DNA from: Lachnospiraceae bacterium
Lineage (GTDB): Bacteria > Bacillota > Clostridia > Lachnospirales > Lachnospiraceae
NCBI GenBank assembly: GCA_017470935.1
Contig: JAFUXG010000039.1
Span: 1 to 64,000 of the forward strand
Direction: 5' to 3'
DNA length: 64,000 bases
Below are positions 1-9,050 of this stretch, one piece after another; position 1 is the stretch's first letter, and every line of letters begins with the position of its first letter. The notes under the pieces were generated by a model. That model was not told the origin of the DNA. It did no database searches and saw only the letters and a list, made by a program, of their open reading frames with translations. Both the position numbers and the translations under genes were made by a program.

Positions 1-121
1 ACCAATTCATCAAAAAATAGAATTGTTGCAGGCTGAAAATGCAAGATTATCAGCCTTATGCGATACATTATTGCCTAAACTGATGTCTGGAGAACTGGAT
101 GTCTCCGACATGGACTTTTAA
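1..121 (+). CDS. hsdS: HsdS C-terminal fragment, plus strand (type I RM specificity subunit; 5' end outside window)
   Basis: An open frame enters from the left edge (codons in phase with base 2) and stops with TAA at 119-121. The readable 39 residues end in LLPKLMSGELDVSDMDF, the typical C-terminus of type I specificity subunits, preceded by a helical stretch (KIELLQAENARLSALCDT) that matches the distal conserved region following a target-recognition domain. It converges on the minus-strand hsdS with stop codons overlapping by four bases. Two hsdS parts in opposite orientation are the usual layout of invertible, phase-variable specificity loci. How much of this copy exists to the left cannot be seen. 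Confidence 0.75.
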   Translation, partial: PIHQKIELLQAENARLSALCDTLLPKLMSGELDVSDMDF

Positions 122-588
122 GCCGCTAAATTATCGTTTATACCATTATTTAACTTTATTTTATCTTCTATCGGTTTAATTAATGATAATATTATTTCTT
201 GTTCTTTGATAGACGGTATTTCAAATTCCAATCTATATAAAGTTTCTGTTCGTAAACTAGGAATAGTTGTACCCTCATTATATTGACCCAAATCAATCAA
301 TGACATTAAGTAATACAAATACTTAGGAATTACCACCTCATCATTGACTTCTGTATAGAACAATGTATCAACAGTCCAAAACGGATGATCAACATACTTA
401 ACTTTACTTATAGTACCTTTTCTTCCAATTAATACAGATGGTTTATCATATAAATACTCTTTTGCAAACCCCATTATCCCACCTGTTCCATATATGGGTA
501 CATTTCCATCTTCCGCCTGAACTTTCTTTTGATTTTTACCATATTTTATATTCACAAGTTCTTCAAGAGCATACTTCTTATATTTCAT
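118..588 (-). CDS. hsdS: Type I restriction-modification specificity subunit, half-length (single target-recognition domain)
   Basis: HsdS selects the DNA target of the HsdM/HsdR complex. The frame gives about 156 residues against roughly 400 for a full subunit: one recognition domain (…VPIYGTGGIMGF…, IGRKGTISKV, TIPSLR) followed by the start of the central conserved helix (DKIKLNNGINDNL), then a stop. I chose ATG 588 rather than the upstream TTG at 594, because a GGGGG ribosome site inside the end of hsdM lies 9 bases before it. It overlaps hsdM by 11 bases, so the two are translationally coupled. The second domain is missing and a plus-strand hsdS end abuts it, which suggests a recombination state rather than simple decay. 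Confidence 0.8.
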   Translation of the reverse strand: MKYKKYALEELVNIKYGKNQKKVQAEDGNVPIYGTGGIMGFAKEYLYDKPSVLIGRKGTISKVKYVDHPFWTVDTLFYTEVNDEVVIPKYLYYLMSLIDLGQYNEGTTIPSLRTETLYRLEFEIPSIKEQEIILSLIKPIEDKIKLNNGINDNLAA

Positions 589-2086
589 ACCCAATCGCCC
601 CCAGCTTCTTCCTTATCTCTTCTTCCAACTCATGAGACTTTTTAAACATTCCTGAAAGTTCAGTTGTCAATCGTGTCATTTTCTCTTCAAATGGTTCTCC
701 ATCATCTTCCTGCTCCTCTATGCCAACATACCTTCCCGGAGTAAGAATGTAGTCTTGTTTTGCAATATCTTCTAAAGACGCAACGGCACAAAATCCTTTT
801 ACATCTTCAAGAGTACCATTTTGAAATGCTTCAAATGTATCCGCAAGCTTCTGAATATCTTCATCAGTAAAATCTCTGTGTTTACGATCCACCATATGTC
901 CCATTTTACGGGCATCAATGAATAACGTTTTTCCTTTCTGCTTTTTGCCTTTAGTAATAAACCATAATGTTACCGGAATTGTAACACTATAAAAAAGCTG
1001 AGTCGGCATGGCGATTATGCCCTCAATCAAATCGTCTTCAATTATCTTCTTACGAATCTCACCCTCACCGCTAGTCTGTGTTGAAAGTGCACCATTCGCC
1101 AATACAAGGCCAATCTTACCATTTGGTGCAAGATGATGAATCATGTGTTGTATCCATGCATAGTTGGCATTTCCTGCCGGTGGTATTCCATATTTCCATC
1201 TGACATCATCTAAGAGTTTATCCTGATTCCACGGATGATAATTAAATGGCGGATTCGCCAATATGAAATCTGCTTTAAGTGTTGGATGTAAATCATTTGT
1301 AAATGTATCTGCCTGATATGATCCAAAATCCGCATCAATCCCACGAATAGCCATATTCATTTTTGCCATCTTCCAAGTATCAGCATTTGCTTCCTGTCCA
1401 TATACGGATATAGAGCCTCTATTACCCGAATGTGCTTGAATAAATTTTGCACTCTGTACGAACATGCCTCCACTGCCGCAGCAGCAGTCATATACTCGAC
1501 AATTATCAAATGGACGGAGAATTGAAACGAGCGTTTTTACAACACTTGACGGAGTATAGAATTCTCCGCCACCCACCCCTTCTTTTTCTGCAAACTGAGC
1601 AATACAGTATTCATACGTTCTGCCAAGCAAGTCCTCACTATCTTCAGTATTACTCATATCAATATTATTAGTGAATATATCTACAACATCTCCTAATACA
1701 CGCTTATCCAGATCAGGACTTGCATAGTTTTTCGGGAGAACATTCTTGAGTGTTTTATTCTCCGTTTCTATAGCCCTCATGGCATTATCTATCACAGTTC
1801 CTATCTCGGCAGTATGAGCTGCCGAAGCTATCGTGTTCCACCTTGCTTCTTCTGGGACAAAGAATATATTATCCATTGCGTATGCATCTCTATCGTCCTC
1901 AAACCCATCTCCTTCTTCAACTAATTCCCGGTATCTCTTATCAAATGCTGCTGAAATATATCTCAAAAAAATAAGTCCTATTATCACTTTTCTATATTCC
2001 GCTGCAGGAATATGTCCCCATAACACACAAGCAGCATCCCATAGTTGTTTTTCGAATCCTATGTTAGCATTAGTTTTTTGGCTCAT
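578..2086 (-). CDS. hsdM: Type I restriction-modification system N6-adenine DNA methyltransferase
   Basis: This 502-residue protein is the modification subunit. It transfers methyl from S-adenosylmethionine to adenine in the site chosen by HsdS. An N-terminal helical domain (residues 1-160) precedes the class I methyltransferase fold. The GEFYTP motif is at about 174-179, the SAM-binding CCCGSGG loop at 201-207 and the catalytic NPPF motif at 278-281. Length fits the family. The start is supported by GGGAGG seven bases upstream of ATG 2086. hsdS follows with an 11-base overlap. hsdR is not in the window and may lie to the left. Confidence 0.95.
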   Translation of the reverse strand: MSQKTNANIGFEKQLWDAACVLWGHIPAAEYRKVIIGLIFLRYISAAFDKRYRELVEEGDGFEDDRDAYAMDNIFFVPEEARWNTIASAAHTAEIGTVIDNAMRAIETENKTLKNVLPKNYASPDLDKRVLGDVVDIFTNNIDMSNTEDSEDLLGRTYEYCIAQFAEKEGVGGGEFYTPSSVVKTLVSILRPFDNCRVYDCCCGSGGMFVQSAKFIQAHSGNRGSISVYGQEANADTWKMAKMNMAIRGIDADFGSYQADTFTNDLHPTLKADFILANPPFNYHPWNQDKLLDDVRWKYGIPPAGNANYAWIQHMIHHLAPNGKIGLVLANGALSTQTSGEGEIRKKIIEDDLIEGIIAMPTQLFYSVTIPVTLWFITKGKKQKGKTLFIDARKMGHMVDRKHRDFTDEDIQKLADTFEAFQNGTLEDVKGFCAVASLEDIAKQDYILTPGRYVGIEEQEDDGEPFEEKMTRLTTELSGMFKKSHELEEEIRKKLGAIGYEI

Positions 2087-2327
2087 TGCAAGTCCTCCCA
2101 GTTTATCTTATTATGTAATTAAGTATATCACACTTACATTTATTATCCCATGCAATTCTATACTTCATTTATGAAATTTAATGTATATTTTACAAAAAAA
2201 GCTCAGAATAATCAATTTCTAATTAAAAAAAGGCACATCTACAATCAACATTATAGTTGCACCTTTATACCTAACGCATACGACAGAACAAAATGTCCTA
2301 TCTTACTGCTCCTAACCAAATTCCATA

Positions 2328-2876
2328 TTATAAATGATACTCCCTCTCAAACAGTTCATCAATCAGATATGCCTTAAGTTCATCATGAGGAACCTTGTCC
2401 ATAAGATACTTGCGAATATACGCTCTGCTCTTATCAGAATATTTATACAGGTTAAGCTTATCCTGTATATGGCGCATTTCACTCTTCCAGAGAAAATGCA
2501 TCTGGTTAATCAGTTTTGCTTTAGGACAAGGCGAAGGGCTTCTGTACTCATACAGATCAACTTTACCCTCAACAAGTTCCACCGTTATTATTCCCCAATA
2601 ATCAGGCACATGTTCTCCTATATGACCGGCGTGTGTTGTTCCCACCACAACTATGTTGTAATCATAGAACCTGTCATAATCTTTGACCTGACGTTCTAAC
2701 CGCTGGTACGTGTCTGCATCGCTCTTGATCTCTATTCCATATAATCCATTATTGGTTACCATGACAATATCGGCTCTGGATTTGCCCATTGTAAGCTCCT
2801 CAAAGAAACGGATTCTACCGTATTTTTCTTCAAGAAAATCACATAGATCATCTCGTATATCCTTATCATACAGCAT
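2328..2876 (-). CDS. sce7726-family protein with PD-(D/E)XK-like nuclease core
   Basis: 182 residues from ATG 2876, which has GGAAGAGG nine bases upstream; an earlier in-frame codon at 2900 lies inside the preceding gene and has no site. Residues 32-51 (SRADIVMV…YGIEIKS) carry the D36…E49-x-K51 pattern of a restriction-endonuclease-like fold, as in sce7726-family proteins. The rest (RQVKDYDRFYDYNIVVVGT) fits that family. The gene follows the pRiA4b-ORF3/SEC-C gene by five bases, so the pair is almost certainly one transcript. The family's function is not established. The position beside a type I RM locus makes a DNA-processing or defence role plausible, but that is inference. Confidence 0.75.
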   Translation of the reverse strand: MLYDKDIRDDLCDFLEEKYGRIRFFEELTMGKSRADIVMVTNNGLYGIEIKSDADTYQRLERQVKDYDRFYDYNIVVVGTTHAGHIGEHVPDYWGIITVELVEGKVDLYEYRSPSPCPKAKLINQMHFLWKSEMRHIQDKLNLYKYSDKSRAYIRKYLMDKVPHDELKAYLIDELFEREYHL

Positions 2877-2881
2877 ATAAT

Positions 2882-5308
2882 TTATCCTCTTCCACAACAA
2901 TGTTTATACTTCTTACCACTTCCGCACGGACACGGATCATTTCTCCCCACTTTCTTTTCGCTACGCACATAAGTCTCACCCTTAGGGTATAAAATCGTCT
3001 TATCATCGAACAGTTCATCCATAATCCTTCCTGTAACAGAATCATAATAATCATAAAAATCATCTATCACATTTTTTATATTAGAATCTTTACAAACACT
3101 TTCTAATTTGTTAAATGTTTCCCTTGCCTTCTCAAGCTGTTCCCATCCTGTGTACTTAACCGCGAGAAGATATAACCATTCGGGGTTATCCCCACAGATA
3201 CCATCTATCCTCTTAATCTCTTTGATTGGTTCTTTCTTCGCACACATAATATTATATATAGCCATCTGTACATCATCAGGAAGCTTTACTATTCTCCCCA
3301 TTCTCTCAGGCTCACATGTTTCCTCCAAAATCTCCTCATCTTCAAGAGGATAAAGCATTGGCGGCCATTCCTTCATCCTGGAAAAATAGTCTTGCCTTGA
3401 ATAGGATTTTAACATAGGAATATCTGTATTGATTACCGTTTTCATTGTTGCCAGCCATACCTGAGCATGATAAATGGCAGTATGAACTTCAAAGCATTCA
3501 TATATATTACCCAGAACATCATATACACCCCATCCATCACGTACTCCGCAAAACATATCCTCAACGAAATCATACACGTTCTCAGATGTTGACAATTGTG
3601 ACAATACATGAGTCATATAATTCCATTCCTCATAATAGACATTAAAACCACTTACCATATCTTCACATTGCTTATTGGTATATCTTTTGCACTTCCAGTC
3701 CTTCACGTAATTCTCAGCGTAATCACATACATTTATTATATCTGCCTCCCATACGCCTACATATGATGAGGCAAAAACATCAGAATCATCTCTGTAGTAT
3801 GATGTAATGGCTCTTTGGCGCATACGAAGGTACCAGAATATATTTCTGCAAAATGATTCCTTATCAATCTCTACATTAATTTCTTTACAATATACATCAT
3901 AAAGATCACGGAAGGATATACACCCGTACATTATCACATATTTCCCAATATCCTCAGTGAATTTCTCACTTGAATCGAAAAGTTTCGAAGTAATATCAGG
4001 AGTTATCTGATTCATTATATTAGCCAGATTAGCTGCCATTCGGACATCAGCACACTTCACACCTATATCTGACTTGTAGCTTATCTCCACCAAACCAAGA
4101 CTTAGTGCAATATGCATTCCGCAATAATCAGTCATATCATCAGGTATAGTTCCATTAGTAATTAATTCATAGAACTGCTCCCATTCCTTTCTTACAAAAC
4201 CTGTGACAACATATTCCGGATGATTAATAAATGCTTCCTCTATAATGTGCGCAAGCTTGTTCTTTGAATCATTTTTACCATGATCCAGCCGGAGATACTT
4301 ACAATAATCACGTAGCAGCTTGACACTTCCATTCTTACATAGATTGTCCACTATGGTATTAGAACCTGTTTCACAAACAATTGGCGCAGTACCCATATCT
4401 ACTCCATCAGCATTAATACCGACAAAATTAAATGATAACTGCTGTGCAGGTTCTTCATCATGAATTGTCTTACAAAATTCGTACCATTTCGAGCATTCTT
4501 TATCCATTTTAGATTTATTGGAATGTATTTTCTTACTCAATTTCTTAAGATAATCATCAAAAGCATTATGGAGCATTTTTCCAAAGGCACTATTCTCCAT
4601 AAGCCTTAACGCCTCTTTCATATCCCCGGTTTCATTATAGTTATCCATAATATCTGACAGCTCATCTCTCATATCTGAAGGAAGCATCTTAAGTAAATCA
4701 TCTAATTCACTATCATTGTAATCGGAAAAGTCCCCTTCCACCATATCGTCGTCATATCCACTGTCATATTCCATCATATCTTCATCGAAATTATTATCAT
4801 ACTCCACTCTCTCATGTACCAAAAATTCTGTGTTATCAAGCTTTTTCTGTACAGCAGCCATATCAAATGTCATAGCATCAGAAGGATCATCATATTCCAT
4901 ATTCCCCCAAATGCCGCCGGAATCTTCTTCAAAATTGTCACCTTTATATTTGAGCAGAGTTACATACCGCTTATCATAGTCCTTTTCAACAGCTTCCAGC
5001 ACTATTCTGTGTTGCCAGTCATCACCAAAATCATAGGTATATTCTATATATCTATTGTCATTAATAAAATCATCAATCAATACCTGATTTTCAAGATATG
5101 CATCATCGAGTGCATCTTCAAAATCTGCAACAATCTCCACCTCATCATCAGAAAATGTAAATACATGAAGATGGTAATCCTCCCATCCAAACAATATCTG
5201 TATTACCTGATGAAGCTCACCAAATGTAATTTTCTCCGGTAATATAACCCTTCTCCACACAGGAGGCTTTGTATCCTTCAATGTGATTTTCACTCTGTAT
5301 CCCGCCAA
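2882..5308 (-). CDS. Large pRiA4b ORF-3-like protein with C-terminal SEC-C zinc motif
   Basis: 808 residues. The first ~170 ([38 protein letters not shown]) match the pRiA4b ORF-3-like fold. An acidic stretch follows at about 170-215. The long middle part is helical and unrecognised. The last ~20 residues ([16 protein letters not shown]) form a SEC-C metal-binding motif, known from SecA and many accessory proteins. No catalytic signature is visible. The downstream sce7726-like gene starts five bases after its stop. Low GC and position next to hsdMS suggest an acquired block. Family-level assignment of the two ends is firm; function is unknown. Confidence 0.8.
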   Translation of the reverse strand: MAGYRVKITLKDTKPPVWRRVILPEKITFGELHQVIQILFGWEDYHLHVFTFSDDEVEIVADFEDALDDAYLENQVLIDDFINDNRYIEYTYDFGDDWQHRIVLEAVEKDYDKRYVTLLKYKGDNFEEDSGGIWGNMEYDDPSDAMTFDMAAVQKKLDNTEFLVHERVEYDNNFDEDMMEYDSGYDDDMVEGDFSDYNDSELDDLLKMLPSDMRDELSDIMDNYNETGDMKEALRLMENSAFGKMLHNAFDDYLKKLSKKIHSNKSKMDKECSKWYEFCKTIHDEEPAQQLSFNFVGINADGVDMGTAPIVCETGSNTIVDNLCKNGSVKLLRDYCKYLRLDHGKNDSKNKLAHIIEEAFINHPEYVVTGFVRKEWEQFYELITNGTIPDDMTDYCGMHIALSLGLVEISYKSDIGVKCADVRMAANLANIMNQITPDITSKLFDSSEKFTEDIGKYVIMYGCISFRDLYDVYCKEINVEIDKESFCRNIFWYLRMRQRAITSYYRDDSDVFASSYVGVWEADIINVCDYAENYVKDWKCKRYTNKQCEDMVSGFNVYYEEWNYMTHVLSQLSTSENVYDFVEDMFCGVRDGWGVYDVLGNIYECFEVHTAIYHAQVWLATMKTVINTDIPMLKSYSRQDYFSRMKEWPPMLYPLEDEEILEETCEPERMGRIVKLPDDVQMAIYNIMCAKKEPIKEIKRIDGICGDNPEWLYLLAVKYTGWEQLEKARETFNKLESVCKDSNIKNVIDDFYDYYDSVTGRIMDELFDDKTILYPKGETYVRSEKKVGRNDPCPCGSGKKYKHCCGRG

Positions 5309-5468
5309 TTGTCTTCTCCTTCATCATTAAAATTAAAAGTGCTTATGTTCAATTGCTTCCAAATTCATAATCTTGATGCAATAGTTTCTGTTCTGTAATT
5401 CTCTTAGATGTTTATCATTCTATCATAAAGTATTCATGAAGCAGTTATGTATTACAGAAAACATTAAT

Positions 5469-5809
5469 ATGTCAATATTATATATAGCGTCTTCTGTCCG
5501 TAGAAATGACGGGCTTGATTTCATGCGCTCTAATAATGATGCCATGGTTCAGGTCATTTCTGATCAGATAAAAAGATATAACTGCATTCACAAGCGATGT
5601 TGATTGAATCCATAATAGATTGATTATATCATGAATCGCTTGTGAAAGTATGAAAACTTCATAATATCAGCATTTTTTCTGATAACAAAGATGACTCATT
5701 TGATCACAAAAGATTTCTATCATTCCACGAGGAACTGCTTGCCGGTTATGAAGACTATATGTCAGGCGAACAGCCTGTGTTATATAAACATAAAGGCGTT
5801 ACCTGTTAG
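5469..5809 (+). pseudogene. Probable gene relic in two frames between the SEC-C gene and the DUF6198 gene
   Basis: The 490-base stretch 5309-5798 has no intact gene, but two plus-strand open pieces look protein-like. 5469-5603 encodes 44 residues (MSILYIASSVRRNDG…). 5654-5809, in another frame and without a start codon, encodes 51 residues with protein-like composition (…FLSFHEELLAGYEDYMSGEQ…). No ribosome site precedes either. A perfect 12-base inverted repeat lies between them. I do not recognise the family. The piece ends inside the 3' end of the convergent gene. It could be chance coding-like sequence. Confidence 0.3.
5587..5646. repeat. Perfect 12-bp inverted repeat around a 36-bp spacer
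   Basis: TTCACAAGCGAT (5587-5598) is the exact reverse complement of ATCGCTTGTGAA (5635-5646). The AT-rich spacer is 36 bases. There is no T-run typical of a terminator. It separates two out-of-frame relic pieces, so it may be an insertion scar, a regulator site or a hairpin. Confidence 0.5.
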
Positions 5810-6488
5810 CTTCTCCATGCCTAACCAGCATATCAAACAGTTTGCTATATACCTTAATAATGTTCCCTACCAAAATCGCAGCCACAATGCTGCCTTCCCT
5901 CACACCTTCAAGTCTTCCAAGAACCACGAGACAGATAACTGCCGAGAGCGCAATGTAGAAAATGTCAAAAAATATTTTTACATTCTCATATCTTTTACCT
6001 GTAACCTGACTTATAGCACGATTCATGGCTTCACCGGGCAGCATGGCAACATTTCCCTTCAACTGAACCCATATACCAAATGCAAGAATAACACAGCCCA
6101 TAAGCATGAAAAATACCTGTCCCACATATGACCTCACCTCAACCTGGCGTATCAGCCAGCATGACAGGTTGGTGAGATATCCATATACAAAAGCAAGAAC
6201 TGTCTGAATGATTATCTCAACAGGCTTACATTTATTTCTCAACAATAATACCTGTATCACAATCTGTATAACGCTTAACAGATTGAGCCATCCGCCAAAT
6301 GTAAAAAGACTGCTCACAAGTGATATGGAATAAGGAACAGATGCAACAGGAGATGTTCCAAGTCCTGCCTTAGTGGAAAAAGCAACACCCATTGATGCAA
6401 TAAATAATCCAATGATAAAAAGAAGATATCTATGTGCTATTTTATTATTTATAATTTTATTTTCGCTTTCATTCATGTTTGAATTCAT
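5799..6488 (-). CDS. DUF6198 (YczE/YitT-like) integral membrane protein
   Basis: 229 residues with about five hydrophobic helices and the family pattern (FSTKAGLGTSPVASVPY near residue 38; GxxxMLPGEAMNRA near 150). These proteins sit in the cytoplasmic membrane and have no established substrate. GGAG lies eight bases before ATG 6488. It begins 34 bases after the flavodoxin-like gene on the same strand, so the two are probably cotranscribed. That suggests, without proving, a link between a redox enzyme and a membrane partner. Confidence 0.85.
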   Translation of the reverse strand: MNSNMNESENKIINNKIAHRYLLFIIGLFIASMGVAFSTKAGLGTSPVASVPYSISLVSSLFTFGGWLNLLSVIQIVIQVLLLRNKCKPVEIIIQTVLAFVYGYLTNLSCWLIRQVEVRSYVGQVFFMLMGCVILAFGIWVQLKGNVAMLPGEAMNRAISQVTGKRYENVKIFFDIFYIALSAVICLVVLGRLEGVREGSIVAAILVGNIIKVYSKLFDMLVRHGEANR

Positions 6489-6522
6489 CTGTCATTCTCC
6501 AAGACCTATATCTAAAAACTCA

Positions 6523-7140
6523 TCATCTTATAAAATGTGTAGGCTGCCACTCCTCTTTTTCAGGAAGTCCGAACTGCTCCTTGCCAAGAGCAATACTCTT
6601 CATAAGAAATGTCATATTTCTGGCAAGTACACGCATAGTCTGTAATCCCTCCAAATCCTGCTCGGCCTGTCCCTGTTCTCTGCCGTGTACACTGTTCCAA
6701 TACTGGCTTGAAGCGATGGGCATATTGCAGATTGTAAAATATTTATTAAGCTCATCAAAGGTTGCGGAACATCCACCTCGTCTTGCAACCGCAACGCTTG
6801 CACCAACCTTCATGGTCTTATCAAAATGTGTGCTGTAGAACAATCTGTCCAGACATGCAATCAGTGTTGCGTTGGCAGAAGCATAGTAGACCGGTGTTGC
6901 TGCCACAAGTCCATCTGCTGCCTCGAACTTAGGTGCAAGCTCATTAACCACATCATCAAATACACATTTTCCCTTAGAGAAGCATGATCCGCATGCGATA
7001 CATCCTCTTACATCCTTGTTACCAATCTGCACCACCTCAGCATTGACACCTTCTGCTTCAAAGACCTTAACCATCTCATTCACAGCGATTGTCGTGTTTC
7101 CGTTCATTCTTGGACTCCCATTAATAATTAATACATTCAT
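6523..7140 (-). CDS. Flavodoxin-fold NAD(P)H-dependent FMN reductase / iron-sulfur flavoprotein-like
   Basis: 205 residues from ATG 7140, which has an AGGAGGAAGG site; the upstream in-frame codon at 7167 lies before that site and is rejected. The N-terminus MNVLIINGSPRMNGNTT is the flavin phosphate loop of the NADPH-dependent FMN reductase family. A cysteine cluster (GCIACGSC…GKC) at about 45-60 resembles iron-sulfur flavoproteins. Residues near 85 (TPVYYASANA) contact the flavin ring in relatives. The enzyme probably reduces a quinone, flavin or small acceptor in the cytoplasm. The DUF6198 gene follows in the same direction. Confidence 0.85.
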   Translation of the reverse strand: MNVLIINGSPRMNGNTTIAVNEMVKVFEAEGVNAEVVQIGNKDVRGCIACGSCFSKGKCVFDDVVNELAPKFEAADGLVAATPVYYASANATLIACLDRLFYSTHFDKTMKVGASVAVARRGGCSATFDELNKYFTICNMPIASSQYWNSVHGREQGQAEQDLEGLQTMRVLARNMTFLMKSIALGKEQFGLPEKEEWQPTHFIR

Positions 7141-7240
7141 TTTCCTTCCTCCTGAAATAATTTTCAATTATTGCTCTTGTATTCTTAGTACTATTTAATA
7201 AACTCAACAATATTCACCACTTAATATCACTACTTTCCCG

Positions 7241-7368
7241 TGCAAGCATGGAAATCAAGACCTTTGCTCACTTTCTACATGTCGCCTGGCGGCTCCATGC
7301 CCTAGCTCGCAAAAGTCTTGCTTCCTCATGCAAGCATGGGAATCAAGACCTTTGCTCACTTTCTACAT
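7241..7368 (-). repeat. Dispersed hairpin repeat, copy A (one full 88-bp unit plus a partial unit, tandem)
   Basis: Two 40-base blocks, 7241-7280 and 7329-7368, differ at a single base and are spaced 88 bases apart. The full unit (about 7279-7358) has the family ends: GTCGCCTGGCGGCTCCATG on one side and TTTGCTCA on the other. Its centre, 7309-7355, folds into a long near-perfect hairpin bounded by GCAAAAGTCTTG and CAAGACCTTTGC. Read on the minus strand it starts GTGAGCAAAGG. The ATPase stop codon at 7343 lies inside the unit. Related copies are at about 30492, 57195 and 58034. Confidence 0.75.
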
Positions 7369-8389
7369 ATTCTTTAAATCTTGGTAGTTTTATTATTGCC
7401 ATACCTCTTGTATCATCAAGAACTCCCTTTTCAATAAGTCGTTTTCTCGGCGAGCTCCATTCATTATGATTCTTCTTCGTCAATTCCAAAAGTTCTGAAA
7501 CAGGCATATTATCTTTCTTCACTATAAAAGATAGAAACCATTTATCCATGGGACGAAGTTCACTCCAGATTTTTTCATAAACCTTTTCTCTAAGTGCAGC
7601 ATCGACCTTAGACAATATCAAGTCATTAATCTCTTTTTTGCCGGATTCCCACATATAATAACCTATAACCTGATATGCAAAAGCATAGCCTTTTGTGAGA
7701 GTCGCAAGTTCATTTGCTGCATCTTTCGAAAGTTTTAATGTTTCTTTGTAGCTTTCTCTTATAACATCTGTATTTAATGGTTTCATCTCATATTTCTCTG
7801 CTCTTAACAAAAATGTAAGACCATCTGTATTTTCTATATCTTCTATATCTTCATAAAGACCTGCCATTACAAGATAAATCGGCAAGTCCTTTCGTATGAG
7901 AATCTGAAACTCCTGCACAAAATCAATAAGAGACTCTGTTTTTTGTACCTCATCAATTGTGATAAGCACTCTCATTTTCTTGCGCTTAATCTCTTCCATT
8001 AGCAGTTTAAGAGCAACATCCAGGCTTGACACAGGACTTTTCTGCGATATCTCAAGACCTATACCAAAAGCAGACAGATTAAGATTTGCATCTACAAATT
8101 TGGTGACAAATGGAATCTCACTATAAAGATTTGATATCAAATCCCTTATTATATCTGCATTATATCTCAGATTAACTATAATCCACTTCTTATCAGCTTC
8201 CAATTCTCTTTCAATAGCTGTTAGTGTTACAGTCTTCCCGGTTCCTCTAATTCCAACCAGTTTAAATGCCTGACTGTCAACCATCTCACTATTTACAGTA
8301 TCGACAATCTCGTTAATAATAATATCTCTGCCTATATATTCATTAGGAATTCTACGAAAACTGAGTGTATATGGATTTCCTTTAGCCAT
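7343..8389 (-). CDS. AAA+ ATPase, ORC1/Cdc6-like or STAND-type ATP-binding protein
   Basis: 348 residues. Walker A GIRGTGKT is at 46-53 and Walker B VLITIDEV at 141-148; a winged-helix-like C-terminal third follows (EYVESEQRS at the end). GGAGG lies six bases before ATG 8389. Single-gene ATPases of this kind occur widely in Firmicutes and Bacteroides, and their role is not known. The last ~8 codons are supplied by a dispersed repeat, so the natural C-terminus may have been replaced. Three phased copies of TATAAAACGATAT upstream may be its operator. Confidence 0.8.
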   Translation of the reverse strand: MAKGNPYTLSFRRIPNEYIGRDIIINEIVDTVNSEMVDSQAFKLVGIRGTGKTVTLTAIERELEADKKWIIVNLRYNADIIRDLISNLYSEIPFVTKFVDANLNLSAFGIGLEISQKSPVSSLDVALKLLMEEIKRKKMRVLITIDEVQKTESLIDFVQEFQILIRKDLPIYLVMAGLYEDIEDIENTDGLTFLLRAEKYEMKPLNTDVIRESYKETLKLSKDAANELATLTKGYAFAYQVIGYYMWESGKKEINDLILSKVDAALREKVYEKIWSELRPMDKWFLSFIVKKDNMPVSELLELTKKNHNEWSSPRKRLIEKGVLDDTRGMAIIKLPRFKEYVESEQRS

Positions 8390-8454
8390 TAGATTCCTCC
8401 GATCTTTCTAAATAAATATAGCATAACAATTTGATATAATCAAACATCTGGCAG

Positions 8455-8497
8455 TATAAAACGATATAAAATGATATATTAAGATATAAAACGATAT
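8455..8497. promoter_or_regulatory. Three helically phased 13-bp repeats upstream of the ATPase gene
   Basis: TATAAAACGATAT occurs at 8455-8467 and 8485-8497, with a one-mismatch copy TATAAAATGATAT at 8465-8477. Start-to-start distances are 10 and 20 bases, so all copies face the same side of the helix. They lie 66-108 bases upstream of the ATPase start, in an otherwise AT-rich gap. This fits a cooperative repressor site. The low complexity makes chance possible. Confidence 0.4.
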
Positions 8498-8566
8498 AAT
8501 TATATGTATAATAACACCAATATAATTCACAATCAAGCACAAATATGAATGATGATTTTCCCAATC

Positions 8567-8594
8567 AAAAAAGAGGATCAGAAATCTAATCCTC
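8567..8594 (-). terminator. Rho-independent terminator of the TfoX-like gene
   Basis: Read on the minus strand, GAGGATTAG pairs with CTGATCCTC (8573-8594) and is followed by six T (8567-8572). It starts seven bases after the TfoX-like stop codon. Confidence 0.75.
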
Positions 8595-8600
8595 CAGATA

Positions 8601-8942
8601 TTATTCATCAACATCAACAATTGATATAACCTTTCTCTCCGGCAGTTCATTCCACATTTCCATCACCATTTTCTTTAATTTCTCCCTGTCGTCAAGAATC
8701 GTACATGGAAGCATTGGTTTTGTTCCCTCATACGGAAGCTCCGGTTCACTGTCCGGCATATACCTCTTACTTGTTTCTGTAATCTTGATCAACATATCGC
8801 CTGAACCATAGATGCCACCGAATATCCGTTCATTGTAATAAAAGATATACCCGCCCATCATCGGGATATTTCTTACTCCCGAAAGTCCTGACAACTGATC
8901 CGTCACATATTCCATCATTCGTTTATTTTCTTCCTTACCCAT
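8601..8942 (-). CDS. TfoX/Sxy N-terminal domain family protein
   Basis: 113 residues matching the TfoX N-terminal domain (VRNIPMMGGYIFYYNERIFGGIY near 23-45; PELPYEGTKPMLP near 66-78). In Proteobacteria TfoX controls competence. In Firmicutes the short single-domain form is common and its role unknown. AGAGGTG precedes ATG 8942 at normal spacing. It stands alone, with its own terminator just downstream and about 110 bases before the GyrI-like gene's stop. Confidence 0.8.
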   Translation of the reverse strand: MGKEENKRMMEYVTDQLSGLSGVRNIPMMGGYIFYYNERIFGGIYGSGDMLIKITETSKRYMPDSEPELPYEGTKPMLPCTILDDREKLKKMVMEMWNELPERKVISIVDVDE

Positions 8943-9050
8943 AGCTTCACACCTCTGTCATTTTTAGGAATCGTTTTTCTTAATGAACTCTTTTGATACA
9001 TAATTCCATTCACATAACAGCATATAATTTGTCACTGTTCTATTACACGC

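Noticed and set aside
5691..6131. 146-codon plus-strand frame opposite the DUF6198 gene
   Set aside because: Mostly antisense to a well-supported membrane-protein gene and without a ribosome site.
8382..8650. 60- and 80-codon frames in the AT-rich gap after the TfoX-like gene
   Set aside because: They overlap a terminator and phased repeats; composition is AT-driven.
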